This document shows positions 10,951-21,429 of a DNA stretch of 64,000 nt, piece after piece. The stretch is from Camelus bactrianus. Lineage: Eukaryota > Chordata > Mammalia > Artiodactyla > Camelidae. Both the position numbers and the translations under genes were made by a program. The notes under the pieces are model-generated. The model saw nothing but the letters and a program-made list of their open reading frames with translations. It made no database searches and had not been told where the DNA came from. Location: NCBI RefSeq assembly GCF_048773025.1, contig NC_133572.1, positions 5,657,001 through 5,721,000 of the forward strand. Reading direction: 5' to 3'. Positions within the stretch are counted from its first letter, which is position 1. Each line of letters opens with the position of its first letter.

Positions 10951-11599
10951 CTAGACAAAAGAGTCGCTATAAAGTGGGAGCCATGCAGGAGGGAGTGGCA
11001 GTGACTGTGTGTATATGAACCACATTAATAAGTAGTATTGGCAGGGCCTGGCAACTAGTTTGATGTGGGCAGCAAGGAGAAGGAATATCTCTAGGATCTT
11101 TTTTCTGGTTAGAGTATCTGAGCGGATAGAGTTGCCAGTCACTCGATTTTGAATTGCAAGCAGAGAAATCATTTTGGAGAAGATAATTAAATTGCAGGTA
11201 TTTTTGGATTGGTGTACTTGGAATACATCCAGATGTTGTTGGGATAAGGGCTGAAACTCCTGAGAGAGGTCTTGTCGAGGTTAGCGTGTTCACAGTGTAC
11301 TGCGGTAGTTGAAGCTGTGAAATCAACCAGAGTGACCAGGCAGAACAGGGCTGCAAACGCAGGCATCTTAGAGACCAGGCAGGCGGGGTGTAAGAAAAAA
11401 TTTGATAAAGAAAATCTGATAGAGAGTTGAGTATAAGACATAATTCACTTTCTCTTTAATTTTTATATAAGGGCAAAATAAACATTTCAATAGCAAAGAC
11501 ATTTGGCAGATTGCACTCAGATTGGAGGGGAGGCAGGGAGTCCAGGGGACAATAGGGTGTAGTGGGGACTAGGATGATGGCAGGGATGGAGGTTATGGA

Positions 11600-12645
11600 T
11601 GGGCTCAGTGACATAAACTTCCACTCACCAAGACTGACTTGGCTCCAGCCACTGCTGAGCGCCCCATCTGTCAGCAGCAGAGACCCATACTGTGTCCCCA
11701 AGATGGCACCATTCTCCGGGGTGGGTGATGAGCCATCTACCTGGTGACAGGTTGATTACATTGGACCACTTCCATTTTGGAAGAGACAGAACTTTGTTCT
11801 AATTGCAACAGACGTTTACTCTTGATACGGATTTACCTTCCCATGTACAATGTTTTTGCCAAAACTACCATCTGTGGACTTACAGAATGCATTATCCCCC
11901 ATCAAGGTATCCACCCAGCATTGTTTCTGACTGAGGGGCTTACTTCTTTGCAAAGCAGTGTGACAATAAGCCCATGCTTATAGAATTGACTGGTCTCACA
12001 ATGTTTCCCATCGTCCTAACGTAGCAGGCTTGATACTACTTCTAAAGGGGAAACAGCCTTTGGAAGACTTAGTCACAGTGCTAGCTGGGAGGCAGCACCT
12101 TTCAGGCCTGGGGCAGTGTCCTCTGAATCAGCACCCAGTACATGGTGGTGTTTCTTCCATAGGTGCGATTTACAAGTCCAGGAACCTAGGGGGCTAGAAA
12201 TGGGTGTGGCACCACCTACTGTTATCCCTACTGATACATTAGCAAAATTTTTGCCTCCAGTCCCATGACCTTAAGCTCTGCTGGTCTAGAAGTCATACCC
12301 TATGATTAAGGTCAGTAAAACTACAACAACCCAATCTAGGCCCAGACCCACCAGGAATGAAGGTTTGAATCCCCCCATCAGGCAGAGAGAATCACTATAG
12401 CTGAAGTGCCTGCTCAGGGCAAAGGGAATATGTGCTAATCTCTTAGCAAGTTTGACGGTTATAATACGATATTGTCTGTATTCACTATAGTATGCATTAG
12501 GTCTCTGTATACTGCTCGTTGCTTGCCAAGGGCGTATGGAATGGGTAGTGACTAGAAGAGGGTGGGTATAACACCACTTATGACCATGTGACCAGTTGCA
12601 GAAACAGTCTGTAATTGTATGAGTATTTCTTCCCTTTTTTTGGTT
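11600..12645 (+). mobile_element. ERV-L pol remnant (class III endogenous retrovirus fossil)
   Basis: The block follows the 3' part of ERV-L pol (integrase region) in sense orientation. Landmarks include 'tctgtcagcagcagagaccc', 'tggtgacaggttgattacat', 'ctaccatctgtggacttaca', 'ctagcaaaatttttgcctcc' and 'gaccagttgcagaaaca' near the pol end. It is a broken, much-decayed copy with many breaks; no flanking LTR of the family was recognised beside it. ERV-L spread before or around the eutherian radiation, so it is very old. Confidence 0.82.
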
Positions 12646-13028
12646 ACTGTATTAATCTGCTAGGCTGTCATAACAGAACACCAAGGAGTTGGTTGCTTAA
12701 ACAACAGAAATTCATGATTTTCTCACAGTTCTGGAGGCTGGAAGTTCAAGATCAAAGTACTGGTAGCGTTGGTTTCTGGAGAGAACTCTCTTCCAGGTTT
12801 GTAGATGGCTGCCTTCTTGGTGTGTTCTCATATGGCCTTTCCTCTGAGTGTGTGTGCACCCATGGTACCTCTTCCTCTTCTTATAAGGACATCAGCCCTG
12901 TGAGATTAGTGCCCCACTTTTATGACCTCATTTAACCTTAATTACTTCCTTAAAGGCCCTATCTGCAAATATAGTCACATTGGATGTTAGGGCTACAACT
13001 TACGAATTAGAGGACATATTCCAGGCTA
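12645..13028 (+). repeat. Old mammalian interspersed repeat, class uncertain
   Basis: The run 'taatctgctaggctgtcata', 'tgcttaaacaacagaaattc', 'cacagttctggaggctggaa', 'cttcttataaggacatcag' and 'tctgcaaatatagtcacatt' is a very common mammalian repeat. I do not assign it to a named family. Confidence 0.7.
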
Positions 13029-13029
13029 G

Positions 13030-13440
13030 CTGTAGTGGCCAAAAGGCACTGAGGGGGTTGAGTAAGAGAAAGAGTGAGCTAGCAGTGGCAGCCGTGAACA
13101 GAGAGAAAGCTAGGAGTGTGGGCTGACAGACGAGACATATGTCTTCCACCCCTCTGAATGTTTCGTAGGCATGAACTTGTATGCCACTGTAATTAAACTG
13201 TCTCCAGATGAGGAAGTTCTAGAGCAACTACCCTGTATTTTTGAACAATAAGAAAAAATTTTATCTGGAAAAGTTTTCTCCTTCAGAAAGAACACTTATG
13301 GGATGGGACCAGCTAAGTCAGTCCTGACTGTCTCTGAGGTAAAAGATGAAGTGGAGCAGTCTGGTGGGTCTCAGATGCAATCGTGTATGAATTGATTAAG
13401 CATCGTAAGTATAGGTGACATATTCTAAGGAATAATCTGT
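13030..13440. other. No recognised feature
   Basis: Mixed sequence between the old repeat and the CpG-rich block. No exon or familiar repeat seen. Confidence 0.4.
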
Positions 13441-13669
13441 CACAATTGAGGGAAGCACCCGTGGGGGTAGGCGCTAGGCTGAAACCTTCTTCTGTCTCGG
13501 TACCAAGAAGGCAGGTGAGCCGGCACTGCGGTCGCTCCACACCGTTTACTTTATGCCAGCGTCTACCCTCCACGAGGTCCTGGTAAGCAAAGCATGCCAT
13601 GTACACTTGGGCGGCAGCTCCTCTGTCTCACTGCATCATTTGTAAGTACTTAGGGTGGGTGCCCATCCA

Positions 13670-13852
13670 GGCATCCTCGGGGGCCCCGCGCGGGCGCCGA
13701 GGAGGTGAAAACGCCGCTTCCAACCCGCCGCAGCGAGGGTTGCGCTCGGTGCGCCGCCGGTGCCGCACCCTCGCCGCCGGCCGGGAGCGCGGACGCCCGC
13801 CTCTGGGTTCCGCTTTCCGCCGCCGGCTGCCTCGGGGCCCAGAATAGGACGT
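13670..13852. promoter_or_regulatory. Isolated CpG island
   Basis: About 180 bp of very GC-rich DNA with dense CpG ('ccgcgcgggcgccgagg', 'gcgccgccggtgccgca', 'ccgccggccgggagcgcgga') in an otherwise AT-rich region, with a weaker CpG-containing shoulder from 13450. It lies about 11.6 kb upstream of NANOG and 4.2 kb downstream of the NANOGNB stop. A strong plus-strand donor-like TTT|GTAAGTACT is at about 13640. All three plus frames stay open across it, which GC-rich DNA gives by chance, so I do not call a protein. Confidence 0.6.
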
Positions 13853-13886
13853 TTACGTTCAGTCTTTACGACCGTCTGCCAGTCTT

Positions 13887-13935
13887 TTATTGTTTATTTA
13901 CTTAAATGGAGGTACTGGAGATTGAACTCGGGGGG
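13887..13935 (-). repeat. Camelid SINE (copy 6), truncated
   Basis: Only the tail and start of the B-box side remain: 'tttatttacttaaatggagg' and 'tactggagattgaactcggg'. It abuts the CpG island. Confidence 0.75.
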
Positions 13936-14284
13936 GATTTTATTTTAATGATTCCCATTTCACCCATGTCCTCATCTATTCTAGATTCTATCTCCTTTTC
14001 CCACAGCCTTTCCTTTATTTGTATTTATTGCGTACTCCCTGAACACATAATTTGTTCCATACTCACGTTTTAAAAAAGACATTATTCTCTTTCCTTAAGA
14101 AATATATCTTAAGGATGGTGGGTGTTCTTCAAAAAGTCAAAGGTTATAGCTGAAAGAGATGAAGAGTCTATGGTCACAGTAGCTATCTAGCATTTTTAGG
14201 ATTCTGTTTTCTTCTTGCAAAATTCTCTCAGATTAGTCACATTCTTCCACCCTCACTTCTACAAATTATAGGGAGTGTGGTATG

Positions 14285-14452
14285 GTTTGGTGTAACTTGG
14301 AAGAGCAGCTGTTAGCTTTGAGGTTAGGCAGACCTGCGTTTGAATTCCAGATCTACTACCATAATTCCAACTATTTGGATCTTGGGCAAGTTTACAGAAC
14401 CTGATTTTCCAGTTCCATTATCTGTAAAATAGCTGTAGGGAAGGCAAAACTA
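14285..14452 (+). repeat. MIR SINE
   Basis: 'gtgtggtatggtttggtgta', 'ggcagacctgcgtttgaatt', 'cttgggcaagtttacagaac', 'ccattatctgtaaaatagc' are in MIR order. Confidence 0.75.
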
Positions 14453-15270
14453 CCCTTGTGTGGTCTCTGGCTGGGCATAAGAACTAAGTTAACGTAAGAC
14501 ATTAAGAAGAGAAAAGCATTTCATTTTACTTACTATTTTCACAATTGGGATTCTTCACAGGAAAATGTAGACTCAAAAATTAGTATACAATTTTTACTTA
14601 ATTTTCTGTGATGACAACTTATATTCTAACATAGGTTGCTAATATACTTATGTCATTTGATGATGACCAAAATGTAGGGATAAATAATAATTGCCTGGGA
14701 TAATTTGAAAATTAAGAAATTGGACAAATGGTTGCCATTAATACTCCCCAGAGACTCTTCGATCATGAAAACACCCCGATAACAAGATTTTTGTCTACTT
14801 TGCTGATCTAGCACCTAGAATCATGCCAGTTATAAAGGAAGGTGCTCAGTAAATGTTAATAAATGCTAAATGAATGAAAATATTTTTAATACAGAGTTTG
14901 ATGAAGAGGGGCCATACATAACATTGCAAATTGAAAGATTTTTTAAATTATACTACATAAAAGCAAATTCTACTATGAAGAAAATACTTTTCTGCTATAA
15001 AATACTATCATCTCATCATCCAAAAGAAATTGAATATTAGATTCCACTGAATATCGAATTTTACTCTTTCACTGTAATGTCCTACATAAAGTGGAAGTTT
15101 GATGTTAGCAGTCTTTTTTATGGTTGTTTGCAGTCTGTTCATATTCTATATGTATTGAGTGTCTAAATTTCACTGGGTACAGATTGTGCTGGGCATGTTC
15201 ACTTGTACTGCTTTTTGTGAGGCATAGAGCGTAGTGATTCAGACAATTTTTTAAAAAATATGGTACCTGG

Positions 15271-15412
15271 TGGGGGGACGGTATAGCTCAGTGGCAGAGT
15301 GCAGGCTTAGCATGCACGAGGTCCTGGGTTCAACCCCCAGTTTCTCTACTAAAAAAAAAAAAGTGTGTATATATATGTGTGTGTGTGTGTGTGTGTATAC
15401 TTAATTGCCCCC
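15271..15412 (+). repeat. Camelid SINE (copy 7) with TG microsatellite
   Basis: 'tatagctcagtggcagagtg', 'gggttcaacccccag', then an A tail that has grown into a TA/TG run (TG at 15376-15396) before the CTTAATTGCCCCCCC end. Near-identical flanks 'aaatatggtac(c/t)tgg' at about 15255 and 15467 look like the target-site duplication. Confidence 0.92.
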
Positions 15413-15504
15413 CCAAAACAAACAAAAAACAAAACAAAATTAGTTATAAAAGATAAATAAATTTTTTAAATATGGTACTTGGGGGCACTTATATATAGAA
15501 TTAA

Positions 15505-15645
15505 CTAGGACGCCTGTAATAAAGATAAGTTCCCCAAAAAGTAATGCTGTAATATATCCCAAATCATTGACTTGTATACTTTAAATTGGTAAGTTGTATG
15601 TCCATGGATTATCTCTCAATAAAGCTGTTAAAAATATAAGATTTT
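15505..15645 (+). repeat. Old L1 3' end
   Basis: 'ttgacttgtatactttaaat', 'gttgtatgtccatggattat' and 'ctctcaataaagctgttaaa' form an old L1 3'UTR end with its AATAAA. Confidence 0.6.
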
Positions 15646-15789
15646 AGATTTCATAGCCAGACTCCAAACTCTGTAAATTAGAATTTTGGAAAAAGAAGAG
15701 GTAGTGACTAGAAGTTTGTTCATGTAACAAGAATCTCAGGTTATTTTTTTGCCAACAACATTTTGAGTTAATTCAGAAGAGCTTCTTCT

Positions 15790-15982
15790 GGCTCTGGAGC
15801 TGGATGAATGGTCAAATCCTACTAGTTGATATAGGGCCTCAGTTTCTTTATCTGTGAAATGTTCATAGCTGTAGTATCTACCTCATAGGGTTCTTGCAAG
15901 AAAAAGAAGAGGTAAAGTGTGTAAGATGGCAGCAGGATGCCAGGCGTACAGGAAGTGCTTGATAAATGTTGGCTATTATTTA
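15790..15982 (+). repeat. MIR SINE
   Basis: 'ctggagctggatgaatggtc', 'gggcctcagtttctttatct', 'cctcatagggttcttgcaag', 'cttgataaatgttggctatt' follow MIR core and 3' end. Confidence 0.75.
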
Positions 15983-16135
15983 CTACTGTGGGGAAGGGGA
16001 AATAGTGTTCCCTCTGCCTTGCTGATTTCTTAGCTGAGACTCTCATGATAGAAGACAGATTAACAAGAGAAAAGCACACAGTAGTTTATGCACATGTGTA
16101 CCTCATGGGAAAAATGAGTAACTTAAAGGGGTGCT

Positions 16136-16196
16136 GTAGTGTACTGGGGATTGAACCGCTAAGCGTGCGCTCTACCCCTGAGATGTACCCCGCACC
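16136..16196 (-). repeat. Camelid SINE (copy 8), truncated
   Basis: Retains 'tactggggattgaacc' and 'gctctacccctgagatgtac'; its tail is missing. Confidence 0.82.
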
Positions 16197-16494
16197 AACA
16201 CCATTCTTTCTGAAGAGACTGTTGTTTCCCCCATCGTATATTTTTGGCTCCACTGACATAAATTAGTTAATATACACATGGGTGTATTTCTGGGCTCTCT
16301 ATTCTGTTCCATTGATCTGTTTTTAATACCAATACCGTACTATTTGATTACTACTCTGATCTTGACCTTCACTTCTACTTAATAGTTTCCTTGATCCCGG
16401 TATTATGTTTTTCTATATTATACGCACCATTATATAATATACTTCTTCTATAATAACAATAAGTAGTGAAGGTAGGAGAATATGCCACCCTAAA

Positions 16495-16885
16495 ATACGA
16501 CTTCAGGAGTTCGGGACATGCCACCCCCAAATACGCTGCATTGGTATATTGATTTTGAGCTAAAGCCACTTGAAAAGCAATGAAAGCAGGGAGAGGATTT
16601 CTCTGCACTTCCTCTTTCCCCTAAAGACAGATCCTCCAAAATGAACCCAATTGTCATAAATTCCCTGCCCAGGAATTTCAACAACCAGGGAAGATTGACT
16701 CTTATCACAGGAGAAAGACTAGAAATTGACACTACACCCAAACTTTGTCACAAACTGTCACCCCGCCCATCTGGTCTTCTAAGAGCTCATTCAATTTCCT
16801 AAAAATCATTTACTCAGGTTCCCTAAGAGGTCTACATTCTCCCTCTCCTTTACCTATGAAAATGGTATTTAATCCTGGATTCTAA
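16495..16885 (+). mobile_element. Probable solo LTR fossil related to the 9.3 kb copy
   Basis: Shares the order 'acatgccacccccaaatacg', 'tggtatattgattttgagct', 'aaagccacttgaaaa' with the 9337 element and, more weakly, with that at 37703. The 3' half is CT-rich and ends 'aatggtatttaatcctggat'. Broken, internal genes absent, family not assigned. Confidence 0.42.
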
Positions 16886-17284
16886 AGTTTTGGGTTGGAA
16901 AAGAGAAAAAAGGGTGAGTGTCTAAGAGAATGGAACAGTGAATGGCCTGGGGGAACGTAGCAGGTTTGTAGTGTAGTAGTGAGAGTTCACTTGAGTTTTA
17001 TGATCATAAATTTAAAAAGAGACAGCCAGTATGGTTGTGTTTTTCAATGGCTCAGGCACAGTGTGAAATGAGTGGAGAATTTAGGCTTGTAGCTTTGCAA
17101 GGAGTATGACAAGGAGCTAGAAGGAAGGAAATAGTCCTATTAGGAGATCATGGAATATAAACTTGTGTTATGGGAATGGAAGGTGAGAGAAGGATTGCAG
17201 ACTTGTTGGAGCGGAAACACGAGAACTAGTGAGCTGAAAAGTTAAGGACGGAAGAGTCCATTGGATTTCACACTGTGGAAGTGG

Positions 17285-17350
17285 GTCCCTGGACCGGAAA
17301 TTAACACAACATTGTAAACTGACTATACTTCAATAAAAATAAAAAACAAG
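17285..17350 (+). repeat. L1 3' terminal scrap
   Basis: 'gaaattaacacaacattgta', 'aactgactatacttcaataa' and an A tail: the extreme 3' end of the artiodactyl L1, about 60 bp. Confidence 0.75.
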
Positions 17351-17739
17351 AGCTAAAGAAATTATGGAGGTGGAGAAGGTAATTTGAAGAAGAAATTTGA
17401 AGCATTCTCAAATTGCTCACATTGGAATTTTAATAGAAGTCATTAGCAGTTTATAAACAGTACATATGAAACACAAATGGATACAGCCTAGAATATTTCC
17501 CAAGTTAGAATTGAAAACACAGCATTTGTAGCTGAGAGATGAAAGTGCAAATTCTGGCTTAGACATTGAGGAACTAGTACTTGTTAAAATCACATGATTT
17601 CCCAGCAATTCTCATTTTTGGTGTAGAGTCATGATCAAGGTAATCAAGGTAATAAATAAAGATTTGTATATAAATATACATAAATAACATACAAAATTGC
17701 TATATACAGTCCAGTGCTATTTCAAATGTTGATGTTGTT

Positions 17740-17745
17740 TTTATT
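17740..17745 (-). terminator. Candidate polyadenylation signal of NANOGNB
   Basis: AATAAA on the minus strand, about 357 nt past the NANOGNB stop. It is the nearest good hexamer, but the region is AT-rich, so chance occurrence is likely. Confidence 0.3.
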
Positions 17746-18101
17746 TTAATTCCTTCCAGTCACATGAGTTTCTGCCAAAGGGCAGTAAGGAAAACCAGCA
17801 TCACATGTTTTCAGCATCTAAGAAACAAACAAACAAACAAATTAGTTCTTTACTGTAATCAATCAAAATCTAATGGCTGTAGTTGTATATCTGGTAATAT
17901 GACCACATGGTAAATGGTGGCATGCCTACATGTGCATTTCTGTGTGTTGAGGAGAGTGAAAAATAGGCCAGTAAGTGGTTCTTTGTGCCACTGTCTGGAA
18001 CATGAAAAATTTAAAGGAGATGCAATAACTACGGGAACATAACACGTCTCCAAAGTTCAGTATATTCCTTTTTCATTTTATGTTCTCCATATGGAACGGT
18101 C

Positions 18102-21100
18102 TTACCTCTTATGTCTTTTCTTAAATGTATGCTTGTATATTTCCTTTTTGTATTTATTCCTCTTTTTACGAAACCATTGCTTTATCTGCAGAAAAATGAG
18201 ATGGGGGAGGTGATTAGTCCAGGAATAAGGATATTGGCACATGACTGCCAATAAAGAAATATGTGGCCATACCTGTTTTTCTGTCATGCTAAACTGAAAC
18301 GCCAGGGATGCAGTAAGTGCTGTTGTGGGATTTTTGACTAATTTAAACGTTGCCCAAAGAGTGTGCATGAGAGGTTTGCCGACTATCCTCTTCCGGGGAT
18401 TTTGTTCTTCATTTTCCTCTTCTTTTTCTTCTTCCTCCTTCTCTTGTTCCTTTTCCAGTTTCCCCTTTACATCCTCTTCCATTTCTCCTTCATCTCTTTC
18501 TGTCCATCTTTTCTTTCCCCCTTTTTCAACCTGAAGATGTGATCGCTCAGGATTTTGATCATGAGACATCACTGGTTGTTTCTGTACAGCAAGATCTGTG
18601 GAATAAAATCAAGCTGCAGCTAAATGTGACATTCAGATCATAGTCAACATTCTGCAATGTGAGAATGTATTTGATTTTCATAACATAGCAAAGTGATACA
18701 TTGTGAAAAAGTAGAGAGGAAAGAAAAAGTAAAGTTATCAAAACTAATGAAGATTTTCATGAAAAGAACAGTTTAAAAATAATTTACTTTTGGATTTAAA
18801 TATAGACTGAGTAGGGAAAAGGGCTGCTTATTGCAGTTAATACATCTCCATGTGATGTTAATTAGGTGAAAATAAATGACCTTGAAATGAAAGGTATGAG
18901 TGACCTTACTTAAAGAACTATTCAGGCTTTCTATTTCTTCTTCAGGGAGTTTGATAAGATACACAGTTTTTAGAAATCTGTCCATATGTTTCAGTTTTCC
19001 CAGAATCATCTTGGTGTATGTCCATTTCCTTGCATAATTATTAATATTAATATTAATAACACCACCTTTACTCTAAAGCACTCTGATTTAAACTAGATAT
19101 TATGTGATTCCACTACTTATGTTAGTAAAGAAATCAAATCAATAATTCAAAAGTTACCAAAACACATCAGAAGAATATAATTAGGAACTTAATAGAAAAC
19201 CATCATTAAGACCATCATTTTTTTTTAAGACCATCATTAAGTGAAGTCTGATTGTACAGATGGACAGATTAACCACTGGAACTGAAAAGGAATCTAAAAT
19301 CAGACCCAAGAACATAATCAAAATTGATATATGATAATAAGGCATTGCAGATCAGTGGGGAAATATTGGGCTATTTTATAAATACTGCTAGAAAAGATTG
19401 ATAAAATTAATATAAATTGAGAACTGTTATTCAACAAAGATCCATGAGTGAAGTGGAGAGAAAAGCCATAAATCAGGAGAAAATATATGTAACAGAAAAC
19501 AGACAAATCATTGGTCTCTATAACAAAGGATTCCATAAATTAATTAATATGGAAAATAATCCAATAGATTAAAAAAAAGTGTGTGTGTGAAGGGTAGGAG
19601 TCAGAAATAGATCTGAATGGCAAATATTGTGAAAAGAATTTCACCCTAATAATCAAGATGAATATCAGAATGAGCTGCCGTTTTATCCCCACTTGACAGG
19701 CAGAAATGAAGAAATCAAATAATACCACATATTAAACAGTGGTAGATTGACAAGAACTTTTATGTATTTCTCGTGGAAGTATAAATTGATTCAACTTGTT
19801 TGGAAAACAATTTCTCATACTTGTAAAATTGTACATTCTCTTTTCCTTGATATGTGCAGAGACTTTCTTGCACATGTGCATCAGGAGACATGAATAAGAA
19901 TGCGACAGCAGTCGCTGTTTGAAACATCAGAAGAGGAAATAATGTCTATTGTTAGAATGAAATTAATGAATTAAAGCTAGCTACATTCAACTATATGGTT
20001 AATTTTAGAAACATAATTTTGAGTAAAAAGAGCAAGTCTCAAAAGTACACTATGTTCAGAAACCAAATATTAAAGGGCACATAAACATGTGATAAAAACT
20101 ATAAAACTAGGGAAATGGTAAAGGAAATTCAGGAAGATGGTTGGAAAAACAGGATAGGATACAGGCAGCATACAGATGAGTAGATGAAACACATGGCTAA
20201 CGCTATACTTACGTTGGTAATGTTGTATGTCTTCTGTTGTAGATTCATCCCTTTGACTTTGATTGGATTTAATTTATTCCTAAAACTACTTGAGAACATA
20301 AGTATACTGATGTGACATCTTTTATACGCTGTTTGTGAGAGTCCAAACCAGTAAAAATCTTTTTGAAAGCAAGTTTGGAAGTATCTAACTAGGTGTAAAA
20401 TGTACACAGTGGGGAGGGTATAGCTCAGTGGCAGAGTGCGTGCCTAGCATGCATGAGGTCCTGGGTTCAATCCCTGGCACCTCCGCCAAAAGTAATAAAT
20501 AAATAGATGAACCTAATTACCTACCCACCACCAAAAAAAAAGCAAACAACAACAAAAAAAAACACCCTAAAAATAAAATGTACACAGACTTCAATCTAAC
20601 AAATTCAAGAAATACTTGCCCATTAGCACAAAGTTGTATGTAAAAGGATGTTTATTATAACATTATAGGTAATGTTATTTAAAAAAAAAAAACTATTGTT
20701 CATCACTAGAAGAATGTGCAAGTATTTTATAACTACTCTAGGAAATTCTATATAAATTTCCATTTTTTTTAGTGTAATCTCATGTATGTAGAAATTATGT
20801 ACATAAATGGCTGTACAGATATGAGAGGAGGGTTTGAATGACATATAATGTAACAGTGGTTGTCAAAGGGGAATGAAATAAAATGTCCAGTGAATGGGGG
20901 GGACCTTTGCATTTTATGGTGTATATTCCCATGTCCTTTGACCCCTGCGCAATAGCAGTGAATGTTTAAATAAATTAGTGAAAACTATCATATTGATAAC
21001 TGCATGGAATACCTGCGGGCTGCTTACCGTCTGAGTTGTGTAGGAGGCCTCTTTCATGTCTGTCTGTGCCCTGGAGATGTTGCAGTTGGTCATCTTGTGC

Positions 21101-21421
21101 TAAAATTTGTAGTACTGAACTCATGGTCTCTTCCAAGCTCATGCCTTCGACGTCACCCTCCAGGGGCTGATTTACATTGCATTTCAGGCCAGTGCAGTTG
21201 TTCTGTGAACTAGATGTGCCCATGTGGCCTAAAAATTAAGAGTCAGTTAGGAATGAGTTTCAATGATTAGATTATAGGTAAAAGAACGATTATGAATGGA
21301 GTTAAAAGATAAGTGGCAAGGAATTACTTATTATTTGATTTCTACTTAATTCACACTTACTCCAACTTTCTAGTTTTGTGACATTGTCACCAGCTTCCAG
21401 AGCTTGATGACAGAGGTCCAT
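18102..21421 (-). CDS. NANOGNB: NANOGNB (NANOG neighbour homeobox), complete, four coding exons
   Basis: Exons on the minus strand are 21421-21361, 21228-21028, 18595-18273 and 18185-18102. Donors are A|GTAAGT, G|GTAAGC and CAG|GTATGG; acceptors are TTTTTAG|, TTCCACAG| and TTTCTGCAG|. Phases 1, 1 and 0 close to 222 codons plus stop with no internal stop. The start ATG (MDLCHQALEAGD) is the first after an in-frame upstream TAA. Residues 1-115 are low in known motifs; about 116-151 is a Glu/Lys-rich charged tract. Residues 152-211 form a diverged homeodomain with Leu16, Phe20, Ala35, Trp48 and Phe49 in place (KQ|IKQWFRKKRNKYKK). The invariant Asn51 is Lys. The homeobox intron after Gln44 is at the same point as in NANOG. 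Place and orientation next to NANOG fit NANOGNB. It is a presumed nuclear DNA-binding protein of early embryo or testis; its function is poorly known. Identity rests on homeodomain and synteny. Confidence 0.87.
18186..18272 (-). other. NANOGNB: 87-nt homeobox intron of NANOGNB, open in frame
   Basis: GT at 18272-18271 and AG at 18187-18186 bound a very short intron. Its length is a multiple of three and the reading frame has no stop, so unspliced mRNA would add 29 residues between homeodomain positions 44 and 45. Confidence 0.85.
19230..20130 (+). repeat. Old L1-like remnant
   Basis: A-rich plus-strand text such as 'ttattcaacaaagatccatg', 'aaccactggaactgaaaagg', 'agtataaattgattcaactt' and 'gtttggaaaacaatttctca' follows the 3' ORF2 order of old L1 families. 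Much decayed. Confidence 0.5.
20410..20528 (+). repeat. Camelid SINE (copy 9) with perfect target-site duplication
   Basis: Full element from 'ggggagggtatagctcagtg' to 'cctaattacctaccc'. A 13-bp duplication AAAATGTACACAG flanks it at 20397-20409 and 20575-20587, direct proof of retroposition into NANOGNB intron 2. Confidence 0.96.
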
Positions 21422-21429
21422 GATTGTCT

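Larger units (their letters stand above)
10130..11300 (+). repeat. L2 remnant split by SINE 5 and a hAT element
   Basis: 'attcagccttgaaagatggg', 'gaagagtttggatcttatac' and 'gagccactgaagggttttt' are typical of old LINE-2 3' sequence. The text resumes after the two insertions at about 10955 ('gcaggagggagtggcagtga'), so the SINE (10482-10594) and the hAT piece (10625-10950) appear to have landed within it. Confidence 0.55.
18596..21027 (-). other. NANOGNB: NANOGNB intron 2
   Basis: A 2.4 kb AT-rich intron between the phase-1 donor at 21027 and the acceptor at 18596. It contains an old L1-like block (about 19230-20130) and SINE copy 9. No additional exon with conserved frame was seen. Confidence 0.75.

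Noticed and set aside
18102-18572. A single 156-codon open frame as an intronless gene
   Set aside because: It runs through the 87-nt intron; clear GT and AG sites and the homeodomain alignment show two exons, with the true CDS beginning upstream at 21421.
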